Shown: one piece after another, positions 28,927-38,320 of the stretch
How positions within the stretch are numbered: the stretch's first letter is position 1
How the letters are laid out: each line of letters starts with the position of its first letter
Assembly: GCF_013364155.1 (NCBI RefSeq)
Contig: NZ_CP054916.1
Coordinates: 9,144,001-9,208,000 of the forward strand
DNA from: Streptomyces sp. NA02950
Lineage (GTDB): Bacteria > Actinomycetota > Actinomycetes > Streptomycetales > Streptomycetaceae
Direction of reading: 5' to 3'
Length of the DNA stretch: 64,000 nucleotides
Program-made: the position numbers and the translations under genes
The notes under the pieces: model-generated
Databases searched by the model: none
The model's input: only the letters and a program-made list of their open reading frames with translations
Told to the model about the DNA's origin: nothing

Positions 28927-30170
28927 GAGGATGTCTCCGGGGTTTGCTTCGGCGGCGGGCAGTCGCCGACGGACGTGATCATCCGTTCCAGCAGCGGCAG
29001 GCTCGGCAGCGTGGCCTTGGTGTCCTCGGCTGTCGAGGCGGGCGCCGGAATGCCCTGGTCCTCCAGGAACCGGTACAGCTCGGTGCTGGTCGCCTTGCCG
29101 CTGGTGTCCAGGACGCGGAAGCCCAACTCCATTGCTCGGCGCTGGAGTTGCTCATCACTGGCGAGCAGTTCCCCGAGTCGGTCGCCCTTGGGGGTGAGCG
29201 CGATGTACTCGGGCTCGGTCAGGAACTGGGTCGAGGGATAGAGCAGCACTCGCTGCGAGTCGGGCTTTCCGGTCCGCTGCCGGTGCCGTATCTGGTAGGC
29301 GAAGTACTGGTGCTCGTACACCACCACGATCGGGGCGAGGCCCTTTCCCTCGGGCACTTCGTACGTCTTGAACATCTCCTCCGAGGGAAGCCCCTGGGAC
29401 ACCAGAGTCGGCTTGATCATCCGGGCCACCCGGTCCGCCGCCGCGTTGTCCGTCGGGACCGTGTTTCTGTTCTCGACGAAGGCGACCAGTCCCAGGTACG
29501 TCCCGGCGTGGTTCGCCTCGCAGATGTTCGAGGTCTGGGCCAGGATCCGGTTGCCGTTCGTGGTCCGGTGCTTCTCGATGCCGATATCGCTCCATTTCTT
29601 CCCGCCCGCGCTCAGCTCGATGAACCTCTTCATATTGAGGGTGTAGTAGAGCGGGCTGTTCTCGTCCGCGCCGACGCCCTGCCGTGGCCTGGCGAGACCG
29701 TTGTCCCGCAGGGTTTCGGCGTATTCGCGGTAGGTGGCGAGAACGATGGGGCTGACGAAGGCCGAGTGCCCCTTGGCGTACGCATCCTTGCTCTTGCGGT
29801 CGTTCTTGATCATGTCCGCCGCGGGCTGGCCCGACGGAAAGGCGAAGTCGTAGCCGTCGAAGCCGGTGGTGGCGATGTCCCGGGAACCCATACGGGTGAT
29901 GTGGACCCTGATGCCGTGTTTCATCAGGATGCGCTGGACCTTCTCGTCCTCGAAGAACTCCGACTTGGAAGCGATCTTGCCCTCGAGGGTGATGACTCCG
30001 TCGAAGGGGAGCAGGAGATGCCCTCCCGCGGTAAGCGCCAGCAGCCCGGCCACGGGGAAGGCGAGCGCGGTCACCAGCGAACGGAGGGTGCGGCCCCGCA
30101 GGGCGAGGCGTCGAGAGGGACCACGGATGCTTAAGCGGGGCTCCTCCGCGTTGGATCTTTCGGCGCTCAC
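28923..30170 (-). CDS. Membrane-anchored solute-binding-like protein
   Basis: A 415-residue protein with a cytoplasmic basic N-terminus, one membrane segment about residues 35-57 (TALAFPVAGLLALTAGGHLLL), and a large outer domain. That domain resembles extracellular solute-binding proteins: EGKIASKSEFFEDEKVQRILMKHGIRVHITRMGS, then GYDFAFPSGQPAADMI. It has no lipobox, so it is anchored by the helix. Its TGA overlaps the ATG of the vWA lipoprotein gene (ATGA). No permease or ATPase gene accompanies it, so this is not an ordinary ABC importer. Role unknown; the group may sense or assemble something at the cell surface. Confidence 0.78.
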   Translation of the reverse strand: MSAERSNAEEPRLSIRGPSRRLALRGRTLRSLVTALAFPVAGLLALTAGGHLLLPFDGVITLEGKIASKSEFFEDEKVQRILMKHGIRVHITRMGSRDIATTGFDGYDFAFPSGQPAADMIKNDRKSKDAYAKGHSAFVSPIVLATYREYAETLRDNGLARPRQGVGADENSPLYYTLNMKRFIELSAGGKKWSDIGIEKHRTTNGNRILAQTSNICEANHAGTYLGLVAFVENRNTVPTDNAAADRVARMIKPTLVSQGLPSEEMFKTYEVPEGKGLAPIVVVYEHQYFAYQIRHRQRTGKPDSQRVLLYPSTQFLTEPEYIALTPKGDRLGELLASDEQLQRRAMELGFRVLDTSGKATSTELYRFLEDQGIPAPASTAEDTKATLPSLPLLERMITSVGDCPPPKQTPETSS

Positions 30171-30428
30171 CGGCTCCTCCTGCCTGGGAAAGGGGAAGGA
30201 TCCTTCCCGTTGCCCTTGGCGGACGAATGAATTCCGTAGGGATGAGGGCCGAATTCACCGTGGCCGCTCCACTTCGGCCAGCAGGATCGTCGCTGCGCCC
30301 TGCGCGATCCTTTCGTGCCAGCGCGTTCGCCTGCTCTGGACCGCACGTGCGGCACGCTTCGAACGCGGCCACCTCGTCGAACGGCCCGAGACCATCGCGG
30401 CATGAACGCACGGCTACCTGCGCACAAG

Positions 30429-31337
30429 TCAGGTGGTGGCCTCATGCCGGGGTCTGCTCTCCAGGCAGCAACGGACGAAGTCCTGTAGGACGGGATTGGC
30501 GTCGTCGGCGGGGGCCCAGGCGACGCCGACCCTGCTGGGACTGACACCGGTGACCCGCCGGTAGGTGACGCCGGGGCGAGCGTAGAAGCGGGTGGCGGAC
30601 TCAGGGGCGAGGGCGATCCCGTAGCCGTTGGCGATCGCGCTGAGCCAATCGTCCGGCTGCTCGGTGACGGCGCCGACGCGAACCGGGCGGCCATCACGCT
30701 CGTCGGCAGCCAGCCAGTACTCCCGCCAGCGGCCTGTTTCCGGCGGGGCCGCCACGAACGGCTCATCCCACAGGTCCCGGAAGGGGATGACGTCGCGCGC
30801 GGCCAACGGATGCGCCTCCGCGAGCGCGACGCAGCGGGGCTCGGTGAGGAGCATGGCCACCCGCAGGGCGTTCTGGCCCGGGAAAGGCAGCCGCACCAGG
30901 GCGACATCGGCGTCTCCCTCGGCCAAGCCCGCGGACGGATTCGACCAGGAGGCCTGCCGCATTTCGGCTCGCCACCCCGGCTGGCGTCGGGCGAACTCCG
31001 CGACGATGTGGGGGGTCGCCTCGTTGGCGGCACTGGCGATGAAACCGACCCGTAGCACGCGAGCTGCCCGGCTCGCCGTGGCCTTCGTCTCCCGCAGCAT
31101 CCGGTCCCAGTCGACCAGCAGGGCGGGCACCCTCTTCGCCAGGGCCCGACCCGAGCCCGTGAGGACCATGCCCGTACGGGACCGGGTGAACAGCGTCGTG
31201 CCCAGCCGGGCTTCCAACTGCTTGATCTGCTTGGTCAGCGCGGGCTGGGACACGAACAGCCGCTGCGCGGCATGGGTCAGGCTCCCTTCCTCCGCCACGG
31301 CGACGAAGTAGCGCAACAGCCGGGTGTCGACATCCAT
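30429..31337 (-). CDS. LysR-family transcriptional regulator
   Basis: A 302-residue LysR-type regulator. The N-terminal winged HTH is standard (LRYFVAVAEEGSLTHAAQRLFVSQPALTKQIKQLEARLGTTLFTR), followed by the two-lobed effector domain from about residue 90. It is divergent from the DoxX-like gene, whose start is 114 bp away. LysR regulators often control the divergent neighbour, so the intergenic gap is the likely operator region. The effector is unknown. The C-terminus ends normally, with no sign of truncation. Confidence 0.92.
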   Translation of the reverse strand: MDVDTRLLRYFVAVAEEGSLTHAAQRLFVSQPALTKQIKQLEARLGTTLFTRSRTGMVLTGSGRALAKRVPALLVDWDRMLRETKATASRAARVLRVGFIASAANEATPHIVAEFARRQPGWRAEMRQASWSNPSAGLAEGDADVALVRLPFPGQNALRVAMLLTEPRCVALAEAHPLAARDVIPFRDLWDEPFVAAPPETGRWREYWLAADERDGRPVRVGAVTEQPDDWLSAIANGYGIALAPESATRFYARPGVTYRRVTGVSPSRVGVAWAPADDANPVLQDFVRCCLESRPRHEATT

Positions 31338-31451
31338 GCCGTCAGGTTATAGCCGAAGTCATTGGACACCAGGTCGAGGCCTGCTCAGGCTTGTTGCGCA
31401 CAGCGAGTCACCGGTGGGTGCATCCCCACGCGGCCGATCAGGGGAGAACAT

Positions 31452-31802
31452 GTGTTCACGGGCTACACGATCATCACCGTCATCGCGATCGTGGCGAACG
31501 CTGCGAGCGCCATCGCGAACTTCACTCGGGTCAAGGTCATCCTCGCCAACATGGCCGAACTGGGTATTCCTCAGTCCTGGCTCCCGTGGCTGGGCGCGCT
31601 CAAGACCGCCGGTGCCGCTGGGCTGCTGCTCGGACTTCTGGGTGTCCGTTCCATCGGCGTTGCCGCCGCTGCCGGGCTCGTCCTGTATTACCTCGGCGCT
31701 GTTGCCGCACACTTCCCCCGGCGCGTCTACCGCCTCCTCCCGTTCCCCGGGGGCTACCTGGCCCTGGCCGTCGCCGCTCTCGTGCTCGCCGTCGCAGAGT
31801 GA
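31452..31802 (+). CDS. DoxX-like membrane protein
   Basis: A 116-residue protein with four predicted membrane helices and DoxX-family features: ANFTRVKVILANMAELGIPQSWLPWLGALKTAGAAGLLLGLLG. The GTG at 31452 is preferred over upstream in-frame ATGs because GGGGAG lies 5 nt before it and the first helix begins at once (VFTGYTIITVIAIVANA). Members act in diverse redox or thiosulfate-related membrane complexes, and many are uncharacterised. It is divergent from the LysR regulator and probably its target. Confidence 0.85.
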   Translation: MFTGYTIITVIAIVANAASAIANFTRVKVILANMAELGIPQSWLPWLGALKTAGAAGLLLGLLGVRSIGVAAAAGLVLYYLGAVAAHFPRRVYRLLPFPGGYLALAVAALVLAVAE

Positions 31803-32141
31803 TCTCGCTGATTCGCCTCCGGAACAGCCGGACGGCTGACATGTGGACCTCCGCAACACCACTCAAGACCGGTCCGCAACCTGGGACAGGTGCTCCACGA
31901 TGGCAGCTTGAGTCAGCGGCCCGGTCGGCGGGCGGTGCCGAAAGCGGCCCGCTGCGCCTGAACGACCATGGGCGATAACGGCGGCAGGCCGACTTCGGCA
32001 GCTCGAGCGGCAAGAGACCAGGGCCCATTCAGAGGGGCTGTGACCAGTGTGTGACCTCGACTTGAGCATCCTGGTCAGCCATGATCTGTTTCCGTCGCCC
32101 GCCGGTATCGGTCGCGATGCGTCTGATGACGGGGGGTGCGC
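31803..32141. other. Intergenic region, nothing recognised
   Basis: About 340 bp between the DoxX-like gene and the decayed response regulator. I see no supported gene, repeat or RNA. The former promoter of the two-component system presumably lay here. Confidence 0.4.
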
Positions 32142-32741
32142 GGTGAGGGTGCTGGTGGTCGAGGACCATGTCGAGCTGGCGGATTCCGTGGCCGGTGCCG
32201 CGCAGGGACGGTATGGCGGTCGACGTCGTCCACGACGGCGAGGCGGCGCTGGAGCGCACCTCAGTGGTCGACTCGACCGGGGACCTGCCCGGAGTGCGTG
32301 GCGACGACGAGTTCTGAGGGGTGCTGGTGGCCGAGCCCATCCATGCCCGGGTGCTGATGCTGACGGTCGGGGACATCGGCGGACCGGGTGGAGGGGCTCA
32401 GTCTCGGCGCGGACGACTTCCTTCCGAAGCCCTTCGCGTACGCCGAGTTGGTGGCTCGGATCCGGGCGGTCGCCCGGCGTTCGGGGCCCGCGGTGCCGCC
32501 GGTTCCGGTGCATGCTGATGTGAGGCTGGATCCGGCGCAGCGGATCGCCGCCCGGGCGGGGGAGCGGCTCGCGCTCACCCCCAAGGAGTTCGAGGTGCTG
32601 GAGTATCTGTTGGCGGCTCAGGGCCGAGTGGCGTCTGCCGAGGAGTTCCTGGAGCGGGTGTGGGATGAGGCGGCCGCTCCGTTCACGACGGTCAAGGCGA
32701 CGATCAGCCGCCGCGGCCTGAGCTCGGTTGCCCGTCGCTGA
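32142..32741 (+). pseudogene. OmpR-type response regulator, frameshifted
   Basis: Three reading frames must be joined to recover a regulator. It begins at GTG 32142 with VRVLVVEDHVELADSVA (receiver start), changes frame near 32200, has a stop around 32317, and resumes with GLSLGADDFLPKPFAYAELVARIRAVARRSG, the conserved receiver end. A winged-helix effector domain follows (ALTPKEFEVLEYLLAAQGRVASAEEFLERVWDEAA) but breaks after TTVKATISR. The phospho-acceptor Asp region is disrupted. It lies upstream of a kinase fragment, as in intact two-component operons. Not functional as written. Confidence 0.75.
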
Positions 32742-32789
32742 TCGAGACCGTCCCCGTGGCGGGTACCGGATCTGATGACGTGAGGTGAG

Positions 32790-33167
32790 ATGCCGATGCG
32801 TCTGCCCAGCCCGCCTCGTGCGGCCCGGCCCCGTGGCAGGGGTGTGTCCCGTCTGATGCCCCGACGGGTCCGCGTGCGGCTCACCCCGCTGTACGGGGTG
32901 TTGTTCGTGGCGTCGGGCGCAGTCCTGCTGATCATCACCTATCTGCTGGTCAACCGGCCACCCCAGGACTTGTTGCTCTTCATCCGCGGCGGGTCGGGTC
33001 CTTCCCCCGGCGGCGGTGTCCGCGACGGCGACACGCCCCCCACGAACGACTTCTCCAACATGATCAACAAGCAGATCATCCATCCGGCCAACGTGACAGT
33101 GCCCACGCAGCTGTTCCCAGTCCGCCATGCACAGAGAGATGCAGACCCATCGCGGCAGCAGGGGTGA
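32790..33167 (+). pseudogene. Histidine kinase N-terminal fragment
   Basis: About 125 residues beginning MPMRLPSPPRAARPRG, with the first membrane helix in VRLTPLYGVLFVASGAVLLIITYLLV, followed by the start of an extracellular loop (TNDFSNMINKQI). No HAMP, dimerisation or ATPase domain follows. It stands 49 bp after the broken response regulator, so it is the remnant of the cognate kinase. A separate HAMP-bearing kinase piece lies at 36.4 kb. Confidence 0.65.
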
Positions 33168-33558
33168 ACCGGCGCCGACAAGCCGGAGACGCAGAACGTG
33201 GCGGCGGCCCTCGCGCTGTGCGGGAAGGTGATGGTCTCCGCGGTCGCCTTCAAGTCCCGCACGCCGCGGATGGTGTTCATGCGCAGCGTGGCAGCTCACC
33301 GGGCCAGGCCGCTGACGGTTTGTGTGCCTGCCGGGGGGACCTCGGGCAGGTGCGGCGGGCGGCGGCGCCAGAAACGATCACCTGGCGCGGTGCGGACTGG
33401 GCTGGACCCAGCCTCCACGGACTTCGTAGCGCAAGACCCGGCCGAGTGGACGGGCCCGGCCGGGTCCTATGGGCGAGGCGTTCGTCGCTGCGCTCAGCGC
33501 CTCGGCCGCCACCATGGCGTGCGGGGGCGCCTTGGAGGCGCTGCCCGACGCTCCCCGA
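33168..33558. other. Decayed stretch, nothing recognised
   Basis: About 390 bp between the kinase fragment and the lipoprotein gene. Open frames exist on both strands but none resembles a known family or has a good start site. Confidence 0.35.
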
Positions 33559-33981
33559 TCAGTTCGGGGTCGTGCCGTTGCATCCGGCGGTGAGAGTACT
33601 GCCGGGCTTGTTCTTCTTCGTCTCCTCGTCCACGAGCTTGCCGTCGACGAATATCTGGCAGCTGATCTCCGTCTTCGGATCCACGGACCCCGCTTGCAGG
33701 GACAGCGACCTTCCCGGCTTCACCTTGACCTTCTTCGACCACGGCGTCTTGACCTTGTCGAGGTCCAGATCCGTGTCACTGGCGCTCTTCTTGGTGTCGG
33801 TGTACAGGTTCGAGTTGATGCCAGGTATGTACACGCTCGCCGGTGAATCCCCCGTCACCTTGAATTCGACAGCCACCAGGCCGTCGCTCTCTGAACTGCT
33901 TCCCGTGTCGCCGTCGTCGGAGCAGCCCGTCAGTAGGGCCACCATCATGACCAGACCGGCCGCTGCCTTGTGTGTACGCAA
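33559..33981 (-). CDS. Small secreted lipoprotein (MmpS-like)
   Basis: A 140-residue predicted lipoprotein. MRTHKAAAGLVMMVALLTGCSDDG gives a signal peptide with lipobox LTGC, followed by an acidic Ser-rich linker and a compact beta-rich domain (VAVEFKVTGDSPASVYIPGINSNLY and, at the end, EISCQIFVDGKLVDEET). The domain shape resembles MmpS-type and related actinobacterial lipoproteins that often accompany transporters, but none is adjacent. It is intact in a region of broken genes. Role unknown. Confidence 0.78.
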   Translation of the reverse strand: MRTHKAAAGLVMMVALLTGCSDDGDTGSSSESDGLVAVEFKVTGDSPASVYIPGINSNLYTDTKKSASDTDLDLDKVKTPWSKKVKVKPGRSLSLQAGSVDPKTEISCQIFVDGKLVDEETKKNKPGSTLTAGCNGTTPN

Positions 33982-34462
33982 TTGTTCCCCAACGGTCTTT
34001 TTCCTGTGGCCGGTTACGGACTTCGGGTAACTGGCCGCGAGCTATCTTCACACGCCTCCCACCGGGAACCAATGTTTCCCTCCGATTTTATGGATCAGTT
34101 CTGCTGCACTGGAGATCAGTGAGCCTCTCTCCTCAGCATGAATCCATCGGATGGCGATTGGCTTGACTCACCTGAGGGGTTATGGGAGATGCGGTCGGGC
34201 CTGATCGTGCTTGTCCCCGCGTTGACCCTAGTTCTGATCACGGAGGCGGCAACACCACCGGCACTGCCGTTCCGTGACCACATCTCCCCAATCGGCGACG
34301 AGGTCGGCAGACGATTCGAAGGGGGTGATCCATCCGCCAGCGCACCGCGGCATGCTGGGCGAACGGTTGGCGCACCGACTCCGGTGCGGGTGCCGCCCGT
34401 CGCCACGGCCGCACACCGCGCCAGGCCTCATCTCCGTGACGCCCTGAACGCGCCTGATCCAC
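33982..34462. other. Intergenic stretch, nothing recognised
   Basis: About 480 bp upstream of the lipoprotein gene, partly AT-richer than the surroundings near 34060-34230. That composition suits the lipoprotein promoter on the minus strand. No gene or RNA could be supported. Confidence 0.35.
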
Positions 34463-34660
34463 ATGTCGAAGCCCACTCCGCGCACCCCGCCGCTTGACCC
34501 TGAGGCCAAGCGGCGCCTGGCAGTAATACGCCACGCCGAAGAGGTCACCGGGGAACGTCGGGTTGCCCTGCCGCTACTTCGGGATCAGCCGACAGGCGTA
34601 CGACACGAGGTCCCGCCGCTACCAGGCCGGAGAACGGCGGTCGCACCCCGCGGGGGGCGA
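34463..34660 (+). pseudogene. IS481-type transposase N-terminal fragment
   Basis: The frame beginning MSKPTPRTPPLDPEAKRRLAVIRHAEEVTG changes near 34555 to CRYFGISRQAYDTRSRRYQAGE. Together these match the helix-turn-helix start of IS481-family transposases (LxPEAKRRLAVIRHxEEVTGxxxxTCRYFGISRQ). The catalytic core is absent; sequence after about 34650 belongs to the protease remnant on the other strand. Confidence 0.6.
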
Positions 34661-34689
34661 CCGCCGGTCAGCGGTTCGGGTGCAGCGGT

Positions 34690-34935
34690 GCAACGCCTCC
34701 TTGATGAGCTTGCCTTCGGTGGACTCGCCCAGCGTGTCCCACAGCTTGGCGGAGGTGACCGAGGTGTAGACGCCTGGGCCGGCGCCGCAGGGGCCGCTAT
34801 AGGAGACGATGCCGATCTGGTACATCACGTCACGTCACGGCCGGGGACGGTGCGGAACAGCGGGCCGCCGCTGTCGCCCAGGCAGGCGTCGCGGCCCTCC
34901 ACCTCGGCGCAGACCATCGTCTTGCGGTATATCCC
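34690..34935 (-). pseudogene. Trypsin-like serine protease C-terminal fragment, frameshifted
   Basis: Read leftward, the frame gives KTMVCAEVEGRDACLGDSGGPLFRTVPGRD, containing the catalytic-serine motif GDSGGP of S1 proteases, then hits a stop. A second frame continues MYQIGIVSYSGPCGAGPGVYTSV, the following part of the same fold. The junction contains GTGAC repeated in tandem, so a 5-bp duplication explains the shift. The His and Asp parts of the triad are missing. Confidence 0.7.
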
Positions 34936-34991
34936 TCGCCGTGGTTCGCGACGAGGGCGATGGTTGGAGACAGCGTGTGTTTCGGGCGGTC

Positions 34992-36125
34992 TCACGTATT
35001 GAACTCGTACAGGTCGTAGGCGACCATGACCAGTCGGCCCGGTGCGTCATTCCAGCCGAGCGCGGACCCCAGTGGGCTGGTCACCTCCCTGTAGCCCAGG
35101 ACGTCGATCCCGGTGTTCGCAGTGCCCATCCACAGGGCCCCCTCCTCGGTGGAGGCGAACCAGCAAGGGCCGCCCGAGTACGCCCCCCAGATGGCGTTGA
35201 AGTTGAAAACCTGCGGGCGGTTGGTGTCGGCGATGAGGTTGGCCCTGTCCCGTAGGACGATCCCCCACGTCTTCCGGTCGACGGTGTAGTACCAGAGGTT
35301 GTGGTCAGTCGCCCCCACCGAGCAGTTGGCCACGAGGAACGCGTCCCCCCGCACGTTGAGATCGTTGATACCGCGCTGGGCGTCGGGGTTGTAGACGGTC
35401 TGGGACAGGATCTCGCCCGAGGGGACCTCGACGATGCAGACATAGCCGTCCTCCGAGCCTGAGATGACCCGGGCAGTTCCGTGCGAAGCGGCGAATATCT
35501 CCACCGCGTTGATGTCGTGCAGTCCCCAAGGGTTCACAGGGTGGGGGTTGCGGAGGTCGACCGAGCGGATGAATTCAAGCCGGGACGGCTCGGTGAGGCG
35601 GCGCCAGACGGACAAGTGACCGCTTGTGTGGCCGATTACAACAACCCGGCCTCCGGCGGTAACGGCACGCCCGCTGGTGGCGACCCCGAGTGAAGCGTCG
35701 TACTCAAAGGTCTCGGTCAGCCGCAGATCCGACCAGGCTCCTCCGGGGGAGCTCCAGAGTGCGACGGACCGGTCATCGTTGGATGTGACGAACGAACGGC
35801 GTGACACGGGCACCACCATGCGCACGCCCTGGAACGAGGGGCTGTTCGCGGCTCGGCTGATGACCGGCCCCGCATACGGCGAACCGGTGTACGCGAAGAC
35901 GCTCAGCGATCCGTCCCACCGGCCCACTGAGAAATGCTGGTCGTCCAGCCAGGCAAGGGACTGCGCCATCTGATAGGTGGCGCCGTTCGCGCTGATGGGC
36001 AGGTCGGTTGGCGCGACGTCAACCGCCGGGAAGGCCACACCCCGCTCGGCCAGCTCCTGACGGGAACGGATCACAGGGGGTACGGGTAATTTCCTTTTCC
36101 CGTTTCCTTGCAAAGGCTCAGTCAT
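34992..36125 (-). CDS. WD40/beta-propeller-like protein of unknown function
   Basis: A 377-residue protein with repeated blade-like segments: QSLAWLDDQHFSVGRWDGSLSVFAYTG, SVALWSSPGGAWSDLRL, VIGHTSGHLSVWRRL, ARVISGSEDGYVCIVEVPSGE and CWFASTEEGALWMGTANTGIDVLGY. These resemble WD40 or quinoprotein-like propellers used as binding platforms. There is no signal peptide, so it is cytoplasmic. No catalytic motif is visible. It is complete though surrounded by pseudogenes. I do not recognise a specific family. Confidence 0.75.
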   Translation of the reverse strand: MTEPLQGNGKRKLPVPPVIRSRQELAERGVAFPAVDVAPTDLPISANGATYQMAQSLAWLDDQHFSVGRWDGSLSVFAYTGSPYAGPVISRAANSPSFQGVRMVVPVSRRSFVTSNDDRSVALWSSPGGAWSDLRLTETFEYDASLGVATSGRAVTAGGRVVVIGHTSGHLSVWRRLTEPSRLEFIRSVDLRNPHPVNPWGLHDINAVEIFAASHGTARVISGSEDGYVCIVEVPSGEILSQTVYNPDAQRGINDLNVRGDAFLVANCSVGATDHNLWYYTVDRKTWGIVLRDRANLIADTNRPQVFNFNAIWGAYSGGPCWFASTEEGALWMGTANTGIDVLGYREVTSPLGSALGWNDAPGRLVMVAYDLYEFNT

Positions 36126-36424
36126 GTCAACTTTCCTCGGTTCCGTTATGCGATGGCGTCCGTCAGGATCTGCGGACTGGCGTCTGTTTCATCGAAACAA
36201 TCTATCCCTGTCCAGGGAGCCCACCTTTCGCTTGCTCATTCCCGCCGTATCCGTGAACCCAAACTCCCACCTCTTTGTTCGAGCTGACGGCGGGCTGCTC
36301 AACGGACCGACCACACGCCGTCCGGACCGGAAGGCCCCGGTAGCCAGCCCGCCACCGAGGCCAGGCCGCATCAGCGCCTGGTTGAGGGCCGATGCACCAC
36401 GTCGCGAGGTCGTACGCGTGCACG
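36126..36424. other. Upstream region of the beta-propeller gene
   Basis: About 300 bp, less GC-rich near 36130-36290 than its surroundings, as expected for the promoter of the leftward beta-propeller gene. No gene is supported. Confidence 0.35.
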
Positions 36425-36730
36425 GGGAACGGCGAACGGACACGCTCCGTTCAGCGATGTCACCGCCTACAGGTTCGCTGTGCCCGGCGATCCCGAGATC
36501 ATGGGCCGGGCGCCGGACCGGGTTCTGCTGGCGGAACATCCGCTGCGGAAGGAGCAGGACCAGTTGCGGGCCGTGATGTGGTCGCTCGCGGGAGGGGTGG
36601 TCTTCGTGACCGCGGTGGCGAGCGCGAGCGCCCTGGTACGCGGCCGGTCGGGTGTGTTACGGCCGATGGACGCCATCCGTGCCGAGTTCGCCCAACTCAG
36701 CGCCGCGCGGGCGGCACCGCCTCGAGCTGG
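36425..36730 (+). pseudogene. Histidine kinase fragment: loop end, TM2 and HAMP start
   Basis: The plus-strand frame reads GHAPFSDVTAYRFAVPGDPEIMG, then a membrane helix in AVMWSLAGGVVFVTAVASASALV and the HAMP-like sequence RSGVLRPMDAIRAEFAQLSA common in actinobacterial sensor kinases. It has no start, no HisKA and no ATPase domain. It could be the middle of the same kinase whose N-terminus lies at 32.8 kb, split by about 3.3 kb, or of a second kinase. Confidence 0.6.
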
Positions 36731-36879
36731 AAGCGCCTACGACGTAGCCCCCCGCTCCTGGGGCAGGAGTGCGGGGCGGGCGGCTGGACCTCCCGCGCAC
36801 CTCACTTTCACTGAGTGCCTCGGATCCAGGGGGCGGTCGGTCTCAAGCGGGTCGCGGTCCCCACTGCTGTCACCAGGCT

Positions 36880-37541
36880 CGTGGTGGGCGGAGCCAACGG
36901 CGGCCTGCTGCCCTTCAACGAGCATCTCGGCGCGCTGGGCATGCCTGGCATGACCGCCTACCTCGGTCTCCTCGACGTCGGGCGCTGAAGGACGGCGAGA
37001 CCGTGGTGGTGTCGGGGGCAGCCGGTGCGGTCGACACCATGGTGGGGCAGATCGCGAAGGCCAAGGGCTGCCGGGTCGTGGGCATCGCCGGAGGACCGCA
37101 GAAGTGCGAGCTGATCACTGGCGAACTGGGCTTCGACGCGGCGATCGACTATCGCGCCGAGGATGTGAGGAAGGTGTTGTGCCGGGAGGCATGACGGCAT
37201 CGACGTCTCCTTCGACAACGTCGGAGGAGACATCCGCGACACCGCGCTGACCCCGGCTGGCGATGCACGCGCGCGTGGTGGTCTGCGGTGCGATCAGCCA
37301 GTACAACAACGCCACCGGGGTCAAGGGCCCCGCCAACTACCTCACGCTGCTGGTGCGTCGGGTCCGTAGGGAGGGCTTCGTCGTCTTCGACTACGCCAAG
37401 CAGTACGCCAAGGCCGCGCAGAAGATCTCCGCCTGGATCGGAGACGGCCGCATCAAGGTCAAGGAACACGTGGTGAAAGGCACCGCGGACGACTTCCCCG
37501 AGACGTTGCAGATGCTCTTCCGCAGGGAGAACGTCGGCTAG
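36880..37541 (+). pseudogene. NADP-dependent MDR oxidoreductase (CurA/PTGR-like), broken
   Basis: Pieces in different frames reconstruct the C-terminal two-thirds of an MDR reductase: FNEHLGALGMPGMTAYLGLLDVG, a stop, LKDGETVVVSGAAGAVDTMVGQIAKAKGCRVVGIAGG, AIDYRAEDV, then DGIDVSFDNVGGD and VVVCGAISQYNN, and finally DYAKQYAKAAQKISAWIGDGR. The cofactor loop AAGAVD has Asp where Gly is expected. A TAG stops the protein where relatives read GKLVL. At least two frameshifts; not functional. Confidence 0.75.
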
Positions 37542-37558
37542 CTCGTGCTGGAGCTGGC

Positions 37559-38320
37559 ATGACCGCCGCCGAGGCCCTTCGGGAAGGGCGGACGGACGGC
37601 GCCCCGCTCGTGGACAAGGCAGCGATCGTCACCGGCGGTGCCAGCGGACTCGGCCGGGCCATGGCACTCGAGCCGGCGGAGGGCGGAGCGCGGGTGGTCG
37701 TCGCGGACCTCGACGCGCGGACCGGCCGCGAGGTGGCCGACCTGGTCGGCGGGGTCTTCCGCGCCTGTGACGTCTCCGACCTGGAGGCCAACCGCACACT
37801 GGTGGACTTCGCCCAGGATCAGTACGGCGGTGTCGACATCGCGCTGCTCGCGGTGTCGACACCGCGCTGCTCAACGCGGGCGTGGCGACCGGATGCGGCG
37901 TCGGTGACGACTTCGACCCGGCGCGCTACCGCCGGGCGATGGGCGCCAACCTCGACGGCGTGGTCTACGGCACCACGCGGTGCTGCCGGCGCCGCGGGCC
38001 CGCGGCGGAGGGGCGATCGTGGCGACCGCCTCCCTCGCGGGACTGGCGGCGGTACCGCTCGACCCTCTGTCGCGGCCGACAAGCACGCAGTCGTCGGACT
38101 GGCACGCTCCCTGGGCCCGGCTCTCGCGCCGGACAAGGTGCGCTTCAACGCGGTCTGCCCAGGGTTCGCCGAATCGCGGATCATCGGCCCGCTGCGCGAC
38201 ATGCTGTCCGAGCCGGGCCTGCCCGTCATCCCGGCCGAGGTCGTGGCGGACACGGTGCTGCGGATCGTCACCGGCGGCGGTGCGGGGGAGTGCTGGTTCG
38301 TCCAGGGGGCCGCGAACCAG
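37559..38320 (+). pseudogene. Short-chain dehydrogenase, multiply frameshifted
   Basis: Starts well (VDKAAIVTGGASGLGRAMAL, VVVADLDARTGREVADLVGG, CDVSDL) but changes frame near 37860. There the segment CGGTGTCGACA appears twice, at 37829-37839 and 37853-37863 (one base differs between contexts), suggesting slippage. Later pieces are LNAGVATGCGVGDDFDPARYRRAMGANLDGVVYGT, GGAIVATASLAGLAAVP and ADKHAVVGLARSLGPALAPDKVRFNAVCPGF in different frames. The catalytic Tyr region is damaged. It follows the broken MDR gene by 17 bp, so both once formed an operon. Confidence 0.72.

Noticed and set aside
27181..29241. 686-codon plus-strand open frame over the vWA lipoprotein gene
   Set aside because: No recognisable domain and opposite to a coherent three-gene operon with signal peptide and MIDAS motif.
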